The notes under the pieces are model-generated. The model did not search any database. It worked only from the letters and a program-made list of their open reading frames with translations, and was not told where the DNA came from. From Succinivibrionaceae bacterium (GTDB taxonomy: Bacteria; Pseudomonadota; Gammaproteobacteria; Enterobacterales; Succinivibrionaceae), in the NCBI GenBank assembly GCA_016284235.1, contig JAEEOK010000126.1:1-33587 (forward strand): a stretch of DNA of 33,587 nt, in the 5' to 3' direction. Both the position numbers and the translations under genes were made by a program. This document shows positions 8,201 to 15,434 of the stretch, one piece after another (positions within the stretch are counted from its first letter, which is position 1; the number at the start of each line of letters is the position of its first letter).

Positions 8201-9958
8201 GCAGGACTGACCATCAACAATCTCAGCGGCTCAGCCGACAGCTACACCTACAAGGTTACCTGCCGCGGAGTTATAAAATGCAGCAAGTCAGGAAAGATGG
8301 ATGTCAGCAACGGAGAAACAGGTTCAGAGCCGGTAACTCTTACCGCTTCAGGACTTGGTGACGGATTTGTAGATATTGATGTCAAATCCGGCAGCTACAC
8401 CTTCAAGACAACCAAGGAAATTACATCTGTCAACCGCTACTCCCGCATGACTGAAAGCAGAATCGTGATGCTCAAGCCTCATGAATCCAAGAAGGTTTCA
8501 TTCCTGAACACTTTTGAAGACAGCTCAAAGGCTGTGGCAAAATTCGGAACTGTTCCAATGACCGACCTGGATGATATTCTCAAGGATGTCATGGACAGCA
8601 ACGGATACGGTGTCTTCGACGAGGTTTCAACCGGCATGATCCTTCTTGACGTTCTCAAGGCTGCTGAAAAGGATCCGAAGACAGACAAGGCTGAACTTCA
8701 GAAAATCACCAAGAGAATTTCCACTCTTGTGGCTGCAGTTGAAAACAGATTCATGTACGGCAATATCACCAACAGCGGTTATATGGATTCATCATCTGAA
8801 ACCTATGCAACCGCCTCCGCCGCAACCTTCCTTTACCTTGCAGATCGGGCAGGCTTCAATGTAAGCCGCGACGGTCTTGCACAGCTGAGGAAGCAGGTAG
8901 TCAGCAACAAATCCTCATCAGATCCTCTGTCGGCGGCAGTCAGCCTGTACGCTCTTGCCAGAATGGGCGACAACGTTCATACGGAAGCAGTCTATATGTT
9001 TGACAATATTGCCAACAATATGTCTCAAAACAGAGAAATAGCTGTTGAATCCATGAGCTACTTTGCCCAGATTTTCGGAATGTACGGTGATTCAAGAAGA
9101 CAGAAGGATGCACTGAAGCTTGGCGTTTATCTCTTCGAGGCTTCCCAGATTGATGCCCAGATTAATTTTGCCAAGACAACCTACAGTCAGATTGCAGGCA
9201 AGCTTGCGGTTCTTCTCAAGTACTATCCTACTGATGTAAATACGGCAACTCATGATTCATTATCTCTGATCAGAGCAGCCATGTTTGCTGAAGCTCCGCA
9301 GACGGCTGAAAAGCTCTACAATTACATTAATGCCGACACATATCTGTCCCGCAGCAGCAAATATCTGCTCAACAATATGGCGATCAACTTCAAGGGTAAG
9401 CAGAGCAAGGCTGAATACAAGACTGCAGGCAACAGCGTCACTGTAACAAATCCTACGGATGAAACCATGGTTGCAACAGTTGCCGCCACAGGAAACGTCA
9501 CCGGCAAGACCTCCTACGACGGATTTGTGAACATGACCCAAACCATCTATACCAAGAGCGGTCAGCTTCTCAAGCCTCCTTACAAGGTAAATCTCAATGA
9601 TGATCTGCTTGTTGTGAATACCATCGAGTTCAGCTCTCCATACTCCGGAAATCTTGAATATGAAGTCAAGATCCCTTCAAACACTCTGTTTATCAAGAGT
9701 CTCACCGGCCAGGATGTCAAGAAGCTCTATCCAAAGATCTACAACGACACCTTCGGCTACCCTTCAGTATTCAAGGGTGACACCGCCGTACTCATCAAAG
9801 AATATGTAGGCAATACTAAATTCAAATCATTTGCCTACACAATCAAAGGTGCCTACGTAGGTTCATCGATGCCTCTCATGAGCAGCGTCAAGATCAACAA
9901 GGTACAGAGCAAAATGTTCAACTTCTACGATGCGGCCAACGTCATTCAAGTGAAGTAA
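5222..9958 (+). CDS. Bacterial alpha-2-macroglobulin-family protein lacking the thioester
   Basis: 1578 residues, close to the ~1650 of E. coli YfhM/MagD. A Sec signal peptide (residues 1-22, cleavage near ASA-AS) has no lipobox cysteine, unlike the lipoprotein form, so the protein is probably soluble in the periplasm. Macroglobulin beta domains fill about residues 30-900; an acidic/glycine stretch near 903-915 precedes the A2M core domain (~921-990, YYVPATRVDNG to MVTGWSSDKVGS); a helical thioester-type domain spans ~1095-1390, then a beta C-domain. At the position of the CxEQ thioester, GYGVFDEV (about 1128-1135) has V for Cys and E for Gln, so no thioester can form. The family traps proteases after bait cleavage. 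GAGGG at 5213-5217 supports the start. The stop overlaps the pbpC start (TAATG), giving a classic A2M-PBP1C operon. Confidence 0.93.
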   Translation: MKLSKLSLLVAAAVLTGNTASAASGAGGLDVTRVTEENTVGSATSCIIMSGKMESQKNAPSVLAQYINVQNLSSKQENRPSLLVQGRALCLGNLNFGTKYKVTLKKGMISAENTMLLKDKEVEFTTVDHQGVVQFLNGNIISSSSSDKKVAVQTVNLNKFRLSLFKISDSDRASYFGNYLGDSNYRWGVTESILSHGKFIGSKDINVDGVKNQKTVTMVDLKDLTDEMTSGSYMLILTETDQEQCDASLDCIDNFTSSDALFLAKSIIVTDLGVTTYLGSKNMDVAVRSLTTAEPVAGAKVSLISRSNEILKTVTTDRDGYAHFSKEDISGAHSQSPVLVSVVNGKDSFIQDLRGGSKLVVEDNFTSDTALASSDDINVYSYTNRTLVRPGEKVLYEAIVRDGKMKASDLKALKLMIVRPDDQIYREVTLKDPKTGAFEYEFEFDETALTGNWEFKLGFDKKRIISTTSVKVDNFMPSSIKAKFKTGSNFLTGSDAITVNTRFIYDAPAPDVAVSGNYYTSLDNHPVEKYSDFYFGPNEYNQSTYDNFDSIMTDRSGNARIDISSVGDSSVPRKLTLNTEIYDPNSKILNYTKEFKLAVKGPMIGIKNDFSKINPNESDISVILADQEGKLYQGDVSYSIFKRNVSYQYVYRNGSWEYIRNEYKTPVTAGTVSVKGDTSARIKTELANGNYLIQLNYADAETSSYFYVGSASDVDPSRPDRFSLFADKKVYKPGETARLEFDSYFDGYADLMLDGVSGKALSHHKVTKGHNTIDVKIGDNFSRGSYAIVSLYSRNDSKLGAQRAIGITYLDRDSSDKTLNIAPSGSAKAKPNSGFDIELKVDNADSNTYISAALVDEGILSINNQKSPSPDKALFGQYSFNTGIYDAYAFLMKIADAKSQGYGGDDEEAMGAGPTLNNVTRNLFSYYVPATRVDNGVAKIHFDLNDVSTTARLMVTGWSSDKVGSYSGEIPVKDIAVTRLNSPHYIRSGDQLTAGLTINNLSGSADSYTYKVTCRGVIKCSKSGKMDVSNGETGSEPVTLTASGLGDGFVDIDVKSGSYTFKTTKEITSVNRYSRMTESRIVMLKPHESKKVSFLNTFEDSSKAVAKFGTVPMTDLDDILKDVMDSNGYGVFDEVSTGMILLDVLKAAEKDPKTDKAELQKITKRISTLVAAVENRFMYGNITNSGYMDSSSETYATASAATFLYLADRAGFNVSRDGLAQLRKQVVSNKSSSDPLSAAVSLYALARMGDNVHTEAVYMFDNIANNMSQNREIAVESMSYFAQIFGMYGDSRRQKDALKLGVYLFEASQIDAQINFAKTTYSQIAGKLAVLLKYYPTDVNTATHDSLSLIRAAMFAEAPQTAEKLYNYINADTYLSRSSKYLLNNMAINFKGKQSKAEYKTAGNSVTVTNPTDETMVATVAATGNVTGKTSYDGFVNMTQTIYTKSGQLLKPPYKVNLNDDLLVVNTIEFSSPYSGNLEYEVKIPSNTLFIKSLTGQDVKKLYPKIYNDTFGYPSVFKGDTAVLIKEYVGNTKFKSFAYTIKGAYVGSSMPLMSSVKINKVQSKMFNFYDAANVIQVK

Positions 9959-12564
9959 TGCGTTTTTTCAGGTATCTTGTACCGGTTGTGATGATCACAG
10001 TTGCAGTGACTGTGATCATCTTTTGTTACAGCAGTATCAAAGAACTGGATTTTTCACTGCTCAATCACCGCTCAAGGGTACTGTATGCCGCTGACGGCTC
10101 GGTGGCTGCTTATACCCTTTCCTCAGATACAGAATCATATCGCTTCTATACAAGAGTTGACGACGTCAGCCCGCTGTATCTGCGTATGCTTATTGCCGGA
10201 GAAGATCGAAATTTTTTCTCACATCCCGGTGTGGATGTGCCGTCTCTTTTCAGGGCATTCATAACAAACATTAAAAACGGTCATGTAACCTCCGGAGGCT
10301 CCACCCTCGCCATGCAGGTTGCAAAAAAGCTGACAGGTCACGAAAGAACATATTTCAACAAACTTAAGGAAATTGTGCAGGCTGTCTATCTCACCCGGAA
10401 ATACGGCCGCAGACAGATCCTTGAATGGTATATGACCCTTGCCCCCTTCGGAAGCAATATCGAAGGTGTTAACGCGGCATCGCTGAAATGGTTCAACCAT
10501 CTCCCGAAAAGTCTGTCTCCGTCCGAAGCAGCCCTGCTGACGGCGCTTCCCAGAGCCCCGGAAATAATAAGACCCGATCGCAGCATTAAATCCACGCTCT
10601 TTTACAAAAACGAGGCCCTGAGACTTTCCTATGAAAAGGGTGTGATAAGCAGGGATGTGTGGCAGGCTTCCCTTAAAGATGATCTGCCTCATCAGACATT
10701 TAAAATCAGTCAGACAGCATTCAGCTGCATGAACAGTTACTTTGAACGCGTTTCATCGGCAGAGGAAAACAGACAGCCGCAGGCTCCTGACGTGGACATT
10801 TCCTCCTCGGACAGCGTATCGTCCGCCGCCGTATCAGAAACCGGCAGAACAGCTGCCGCAAGAAGCGAAATCAAAGAAGACGGATTTAAACATACAGAAG
10901 AAAATCCTTCAGAAAACGGATCTGCCCCGGAACCTGAGCCGTTAAGCGGCAGGATAATGGAAATACACTCATATCTTGATCCGTTTATCCAGAATATTCT
11001 GCAGCAGGAGGGAGAACGGTTCCATGCACTTCACAATGACGGAGCTGTTCTGTCTGCGATCGTGCTCGATGCCGATCATCACCGCGTCACCGGGATCCTC
11101 GGATCCTCCGATCTCGGCATTTCTCAGATATGTCTGCCGTTTGCGCAACGCTCTCCGGGCTCCGCACTTAAACCGTTTGCATACGGCATGGCCTTTGAAC
11201 AGCATAAGCTGCATCCATATACCACGCTTCATGACAACAGGAAACTTTTCGGTACCTGGAGTCCCCTTAATTTCACACGTACCTTCATCGGTAAAATCAC
11301 TGCAGAATCAGCCCTTGTCAGATCACTTAATCTGCCGGCCATCGAGGTTCTCGAAATGATAGGACCGGCAACATTTGTAAACTTTTTAAACCGGTTCGGC
11401 CGCAGGGTCTACGTGCGCAACAACCAGGCGGATTATTCCGTAATTCTCGGCAGCGTCAATATAAATCTTTTTGATCTTGCACAGCTCTACGGCATGCTCA
11501 ATGAGGACGGACTCCTTTTCAGATATCCGCTGTCACAGGAGGAGCAGGGGCCTTCAGAAATGCAGTGGAGTGATTCCGACAGCGAACTATACAATTATAT
11601 CAACAACTGTGATCCTGTTTATGAAGGAAAGGAATGCAGATTAAAAATGGCTGAGTCTCAGCACTCTGATAAAAAGGAAAATTCTGACAGAAAGACGGCA
11701 GAAACTCTTCAGAGCAGAGATCCTCAAAATAATCAGAACGGCAGTCCGGGTGCAGAGCTTGAAAGTCTTCACCTTGAAAGTTTAAGCAGAGGCGGAAGTA
11801 TTATTTCCGGCACCTACCGCACTTATCCTATTCAAATCTCCCCGCTGCCGACGGACAAACCTGCAACAGATTTTTCTTCAGACAGTGCCGACAGTTTCAG
11901 ACAGTCCCCGGATTCTGATGATCTATCCTCCGCCGGCAGATTTTTTTATGCAGATACAGCAAGAGCCGTATTTAAAATACTGCAGAAAGCCTCACAGCCC
12001 CTCAACTCTGACGACCGGGAGAAAATTTCCTACAAGACCGGAACTTCAAGCCGGTACACTGACGCCATCTCTGCAGGATCCCTCGGCAACTATACTGTTG
12101 CCGTCGCCGTAAGACTTCCTGACAACCGCACCGGCTTTTACAAATATTCAGGCAGCAGGGATGCTTCTCCTCATTTGTTCAGCATATTCAGCAAACTGAA
12201 AGTTAAAAATATGATTAAACCTGAGATCAAAAGTGAACTGCTGGAAAAACGTATTCCCGACTTTCTCAGGGAGAACAGAGAAGCTAAAAACCTCATTGAT
12301 GAGAATGAAATCAGCATTATATTTCCGGAAAACAATACAACAGTCCTTCCGGACTATAACGGAGTTGTTCATATAAAATATACCGGAGGAAAGGGAACCA
12401 TATACATAGTTGCAGGAGGAAACCAGACTGAAGGAGCTTCCTTTATTCCGGATCACAGCGGGCATTATATTGTTACTCTGATGGATGATGAAGGGCATTC
12501 AGATACAGTAGACTTCCATGTTACTCTTATGAATGATGAGAATCAGTCTGAAACGGAAAAATGA
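9958..12564 (+). CDS. pbpC: Penicillin-binding protein 1C (bifunctional glycosyltransferase/transpeptidase)
   Basis: 868 residues against ~770 in E. coli PbpC. One N-terminal membrane anchor (~6-25) places the rest in the periplasm. The GT51 domain (~45-230) has EDRNFF..HPG (catalytic E82), SGGSTLAMQ and QILEWYMTLAPFG. After a Ser/Glu-rich linker (~265-330) the transpeptidase domain shows SALK (nucleophile S402), SLN (456-458) and KTGTS (693-697), so both activities look intact. Residues ~784-856 match the BiPBP_C domain typical of PBP1C. An extra low-complexity, acidic insertion (~525-655) sits between the SxN and KTG motifs and explains the extra length. It polymerises and cross-links peptidoglycan; with A2M it is thought to protect and repair the wall after periplasm breach. 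Its ATG shares a base with the upstream stop, so translation is probably coupled. Confidence 0.95.
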   Translation: MRFFRYLVPVVMITVAVTVIIFCYSSIKELDFSLLNHRSRVLYAADGSVAAYTLSSDTESYRFYTRVDDVSPLYLRMLIAGEDRNFFSHPGVDVPSLFRAFITNIKNGHVTSGGSTLAMQVAKKLTGHERTYFNKLKEIVQAVYLTRKYGRRQILEWYMTLAPFGSNIEGVNAASLKWFNHLPKSLSPSEAALLTALPRAPEIIRPDRSIKSTLFYKNEALRLSYEKGVISRDVWQASLKDDLPHQTFKISQTAFSCMNSYFERVSSAEENRQPQAPDVDISSSDSVSSAAVSETGRTAAARSEIKEDGFKHTEENPSENGSAPEPEPLSGRIMEIHSYLDPFIQNILQQEGERFHALHNDGAVLSAIVLDADHHRVTGILGSSDLGISQICLPFAQRSPGSALKPFAYGMAFEQHKLHPYTTLHDNRKLFGTWSPLNFTRTFIGKITAESALVRSLNLPAIEVLEMIGPATFVNFLNRFGRRVYVRNNQADYSVILGSVNINLFDLAQLYGMLNEDGLLFRYPLSQEEQGPSEMQWSDSDSELYNYINNCDPVYEGKECRLKMAESQHSDKKENSDRKTAETLQSRDPQNNQNGSPGAELESLHLESLSRGGSIISGTYRTYPIQISPLPTDKPATDFSSDSADSFRQSPDSDDLSSAGRFFYADTARAVFKILQKASQPLNSDDREKISYKTGTSSRYTDAISAGSLGNYTVAVAVRLPDNRTGFYKYSGSRDASPHLFSIFSKLKVKNMIKPEIKSELLEKRIPDFLRENREAKNLIDENEISIIFPENNTTVLPDYNGVVHIKYTGGKGTIYIVAGGNQTEGASFIPDHSGHYIVTLMDDEGHSDTVDFHVTLMNDENQSETEK

Positions 12565-12593
12565 AAATAAATTTTCCGCTATAAAAAAGAAGG

Positions 12594-12637
12594 AAGGCAG
12601 CATGAAAAGGGAAACGGAAAAATTTCATCTCACTGCC
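12594..12637 (-). terminator. Hairpin between convergent genes, likely terminator of the zinc-ribbon gene
   Basis: GGCAG (12596-12600) pairs with CTGCC (12633-12637) and, inside it, ATGAAA (12602-12607) pairs with TTTCAT (12623-12628). Read on the minus strand, the hairpin is followed by a pyrimidine-rich stretch ending in TTTTTT (A run 12583-12588). This suits a terminator for the minus-strand gene ending at 12785. In the plus direction no T run follows, so its use by pbpC is doubtful. Confidence 0.4.
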
Positions 12638-12784
12638 CTGCCTGCCTTATGACAGGACTGCTGATCCGAAGCTAAAAATATGTGCATGCAGTCAGCTTCC
12701 GCGGCAGATAAAAATTTCAAAAACCTTTCAGAAGAATCAAAAAAGCACAGCCTCCATGACCTGAAAAAGTCTGCAGTTTCATAT

Positions 12785-13564
12785 CTACTGTCCGGACTCG
12801 TTTTCCTGCTCCGGTTTTATTTCCCTGGACTTATCAATAAAACTGTTAAGAAATTTTCTTACTTCGGTAAGTTTATGATGCTTGCTGTACGGAACATTAG
12901 ATGTTGAAATGCGTACTATCCTGCCTTCATGAAAAAACTTGCAGACATACTCAGCACCGGTCATTTGCTCAGCCTTTTTATTCTCGTATTTTAACAATCC
13001 CAGCCGATGAACCAGATTCATTACCTCTTCATAGGTTTTCTTATCAGTTTTAAAACCTTTGTGGTATTCCCGGGTATATCCAAAATCCAAAAAATATGTA
13101 TGAATTTGATATTCGCCGGTTTTTTCATCTAAATAAAGAACAGTTTCATTATGACTGTCACCTGCACCTGTGGCAATAACCTTGCGGCAGCAGTCAATCA
13201 GAAGTTTAAGCCCCGCATCACTTGGTCCGGGAGGAATTTTTTTCTGATCATCCTTATCCGGATTCAGCGGCATTACATGAACAACAGTATCCGGATCCGG
13301 ACTTTTGACGGAGGATTCCGGTAATGATACATTCTGACTGATATTATCGCTCAGGAGCTGTCCGCATTCAGGACAGAATTTTGATTTCAGCGGAACAGAT
13401 GCACCGCATGCAGGACAGATTAACGCATTGTTTTCATTACCCATATTCCCGGCTCCGTTTAAAATTTTTTCTTCAGATCCTGAAATCAGATCATGAGCAT
13501 ATACATCCGCAAAAGTCAGAGAAAAAATCATACCGGACAGTATCGTCAACAGCACTCTTTTCAT
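12785..13564 (-). CDS. Exported zinc-ribbon protein of unknown function
   Basis: 259 residues. A Sec signal peptide (1-23, cleavage near VYA-HD) is followed by a compact four-cysteine zinc ribbon at ~50-71 (CPACG, then CPECG, 14-residue gap). A proline/aspartate-rich linker (~75-112) leads to a C-terminal alpha/beta domain (~113-245) with KTYEEVMNLVHRLGLL and ending in a helix. Zinc ribbons of this type are usually cytoplasmic, so an exported one is odd; the cysteines would compete with disulfide formation in the periplasm. GGGAG seven bases upstream supports the start. The helix-then-strand pattern of the C-domain loosely resembles that of the 216-residue protein at 14682. The gene is convergent with pbpC. 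I do not recognise a family for the C-domain. Confidence 0.8.
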   Translation of the reverse strand: MKRVLLTILSGMIFSLTFADVYAHDLISGSEEKILNGAGNMGNENNALICPACGASVPLKSKFCPECGQLLSDNISQNVSLPESSVKSPDPDTVVHVMPLNPDKDDQKKIPPGPSDAGLKLLIDCCRKVIATGAGDSHNETVLYLDEKTGEYQIHTYFLDFGYTREYHKGFKTDKKTYEEVMNLVHRLGLLKYENKKAEQMTGAEYVCKFFHEGRIVRISTSNVPYSKHHKLTEVRKFLNSFIDKSREIKPEQENESGQ

Positions 13565-13918
13565 TTACAAGCTCCCAAGCAACTTTCATATCTATCTGCA
13601 GCTTCCGCCCGGAAGCCGGATCCTGTCTTGACTCCGGATCAGTCAGATCTGAAATACCGCCGTCTGACACAGTCTGATCACTGCAGGCGCAAAATATGCC
13701 GCGGAATATCAGAATCACAGGTCCTGCCATTCACGGCTTCTGTGATCTTCCCTTCTCATGTCTCTGCAGTCAATGGCAAATATATCATCTGACATCATAA
13801 ATAAAAGTTATCGGGATCATCAAACAGGCATTAAAAAGCATGATATCATTTAACAGTTCATTGAATTTTATTATAATTTCTCAGTTTTGAAACCAGCATT
13901 TATACAAAGGATAAAACA
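13565..13918. other. Divergent intergenic region
   Basis: 354 bases between divergently transcribed exported-protein genes. Overlapping short frames carry no recognisable protein. A pair ATCACAG/CTGTGAT around 13714-13744 could form a hairpin. A good -10 box for the rightward gene is listed separately. Otherwise I see nothing specific. Confidence 0.45.
13849..13877 (+). promoter_or_regulatory. Candidate sigma-70 promoter of the 13919 gene
   Basis: Perfect -10 TATAAT at 13872-13877, with a poor -35 (TTTAAC, 13849-13854) at the ideal 17-base spacing. The surrounding DNA is AT-rich. Transcription would start near 13884, about 35 bases before the ATG. Confidence 0.5.
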
Positions 13919-14350
13919 ATGTTATTAAGAAATATTATATCAGCAGCTTTGATCTTTGCCGCCGGCTCTGCAGCATATGCAGATCCTTTTTCAGGCACCT
14001 GGGAAAGCGGTCAGAACTCTCAAATACATCTTTCAGCTTTACCTGATGATGAGAACAAATATCTTGTAGTTGAATATTCAGATCTGAATTCGGATTCAGG
14101 ATACACGGAATGCTCATATAACGCCACCAAGATTGATGACGAGACCCTCAAGCCTGTTTACGAAACTGTTAAATGTTCAAAGTACGAAAAGACAGGAGAT
14201 GATTACAAGTCTACAGCAGTTGAAAGACCTGGCGAATTTACAGATTACATTGAGCTGAAAATCAAACGTCACAAATTAAACTGCGAGGGAAAGAACAACG
14301 GTTCATCATGCGTAGAAGAATACCATTTTGCTGATGAAGCAGTAGGTTAA
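13919..14350 (+). CDS. Small secreted protein, likely paralogue of the 784-1182 product
   Basis: 143 residues. Signal peptide 1-21 (cleavage AYA-DP). The mature domain begins DPFSGTWES, a lipocalin-like style of start, and contains four cysteines, two of them in YTECSYNATK and ETVKCSKYE about 21 residues apart; the other two (NCEGKNNGSSCVE) form a second close pair near the C-terminus. Cysteine spacing, the ECxxxA motif and length match the protein at 784-1182, though identity is low. An AAAGGA box precedes the ATG by about eight bases. A strong terminator follows directly, so the gene is monocistronic. Function unknown; export and probable disulfides are all that can be said. Confidence 0.8.
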   Translation: MLLRNIISAALIFAAGSAAYADPFSGTWESGQNSQIHLSALPDDENKYLVVEYSDLNSDSGYTECSYNATKIDDETLKPVYETVKCSKYEKTGDDYKSTAVERPGEFTDYIELKIKRHKLNCEGKNNGSSCVEEYHFADEAVG

Positions 14351-14388
14351 GATCTGCTCTGAAATTTTTCATTTTTTCAAAAAATAAT

Positions 14389-14426
14389 GCCGCTGAAACA
14401 GTTCTTTATCAGCGGCTGTTTTTTTT
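14389..14426 (+). terminator. Rho-independent terminator after the small secreted-protein gene
   Basis: GCCGCTGA (14389-14396) and TCAGCGGC (14409-14416) form a perfect 8-bp GC-rich stem with a 12-base loop, followed by TG and eight T. It is 38 bases beyond the stop at 14350. Confidence 0.92.
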
Positions 14427-14681
14427 AATCAAAATACATATCACAATGCACAGTCAGAGCCGGGTAAGAAGCAGGATACCGATACAGCGAATCAATATCA
14501 GACAGTATTCAAACTAATCAAAAAAAAATGTCAAACACCGCAATCCTGCTCCGGTCACAGCCTCTGAAAGATAAGTACACAGAAACAATGAATGGTGTCA
14601 TAAAAAAAAAGTAAGAGTCTTTGTTTTTGCTGTATGTTTAACTAGAATTAAACTGATATCGATATCCCGCGGAGTTTAAAC
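14427..14681. other. Intergenic stretch, promoter only
   Basis: AT-rich, with no gene on either strand. The only signal is a candidate promoter: TTGTTT (14621-14626), 16-base spacer, TAGAAT (14643-14648), just upstream of the 14682 gene. Confidence 0.45.
14621..14648 (+). promoter_or_regulatory. Candidate sigma-70 promoter of the 14682 gene
   Basis: -35 TTGTTT and -10 TAGAAT with a 16-base spacer, about 35 bases upstream of the ATG. It matches consensus at 4 of 6 (-35) and 5 of 6 (-10) positions. Confidence 0.4.
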
Positions 14682-15332
14682 ATGAGCAGTTCCGTTCCAC
14701 CTGAGAGAAAAAAAATCTTAAAAACCGTTCTTATCATAAATCTGTGCGGCTCTGCTGCAGTCATTGCTGCCGCCGTGCTGCTGTTCATGCTTAATATTAA
14801 GGATCCCGCACAGCGGCTCATCCAGAAAAATAATATCAGTGCTTCAAAGACCGAAAGCGCATCAGAACAGGAGAATTTGGAAATGTTCGACGGCTGGATC
14901 AACAAACTGCCGGGAAAATACACGGTAGGAGAAAAAATCAGGATGAACGATATTAAGGAATTTTATTTCACCTATGATTCATCAACCAATCCGCCGTATT
15001 TTCAGCGATATAAGCTTTCTGTAAAGGACGGAAGTTATTTTTTCTACCACGAGAAAAGAGAAGGTGACCACTGGCCGCTTACTGAAAAGGATGTGACCGT
15101 AAGCGGAACAAAAGAACTTTCAAAAGAGGAATTTTTAAAATTCTATTCACTGCTCGAAGGCGGAAAGGTTGAAAGAAGATCTGAACATCTTGAAGCCGGA
15201 GGATCGGGTCCCTGGATGTTTCTTTACTGGAACGGTGATATGAATGATTATCAGGAATATGAATTTGAATCCTACGGAAAAAGAACTGATTTTGAAAAGC
15301 TGTGCCGTGAAATGTCCGGCTCTGCAGACTGA
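14682..15332 (+). CDS. Single-pass membrane protein of unknown function
   Basis: 216 residues. A short charged N-terminus (PPERKKILK) precedes one strong membrane segment (~15-38, LIINLCGSAAVIAAAVLLFML); by the positive-inside rule the bulk lies outside the cytoplasm. Residues ~45-65 form a Ser/Glu linker. The remaining ~145 residues are a mixed alpha/beta domain rich in Tyr, Phe and Trp, with a helix TKELSKEEFLKFYSLLEGG and a terminal helix DFEKLCREM. This helix/strand order resembles the C-domain of the zinc-ribbon protein at 12785-13564, hinting at a shared fold; the similarity is weak and inferred by eye. CGGAG seven bases before the ATG supports the start. No family recognised. Confidence 0.75.
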   Translation: MSSSVPPERKKILKTVLIINLCGSAAVIAAAVLLFMLNIKDPAQRLIQKNNISASKTESASEQENLEMFDGWINKLPGKYTVGEKIRMNDIKEFYFTYDSSTNPPYFQRYKLSVKDGSYFFYHEKREGDHWPLTEKDVTVSGTKELSKEEFLKFYSLLEGGKVERRSEHLEAGGSGPWMFLYWNGDMNDYQEYEFESYGKRTDFEKLCREMSGSAD

Positions 15333-15434
15333 CTCTGCCCGATGTTTTTTTAAGCATCAGCCGTGCCTGAGATAAAAATCGCATGACCGCATACGGGAAC
15401 TTTGAAGAAATTTCAAAAAAGCGAGGAAAAACAA

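Noticed and set aside
10219-10692. Minus-strand frame of 157 codons inside pbpC
   Set aside because: It is antisense to the conserved GT51 motifs, which fully explain the sequence.
15402-15434. Upstream TTG start for the AGE-family gene
   Set aside because: No Shine-Dalgarno precedes it, while ATG 15435 has GAGG at a good distance and the extra residues are lysine/glutamate-rich and unlike the family.
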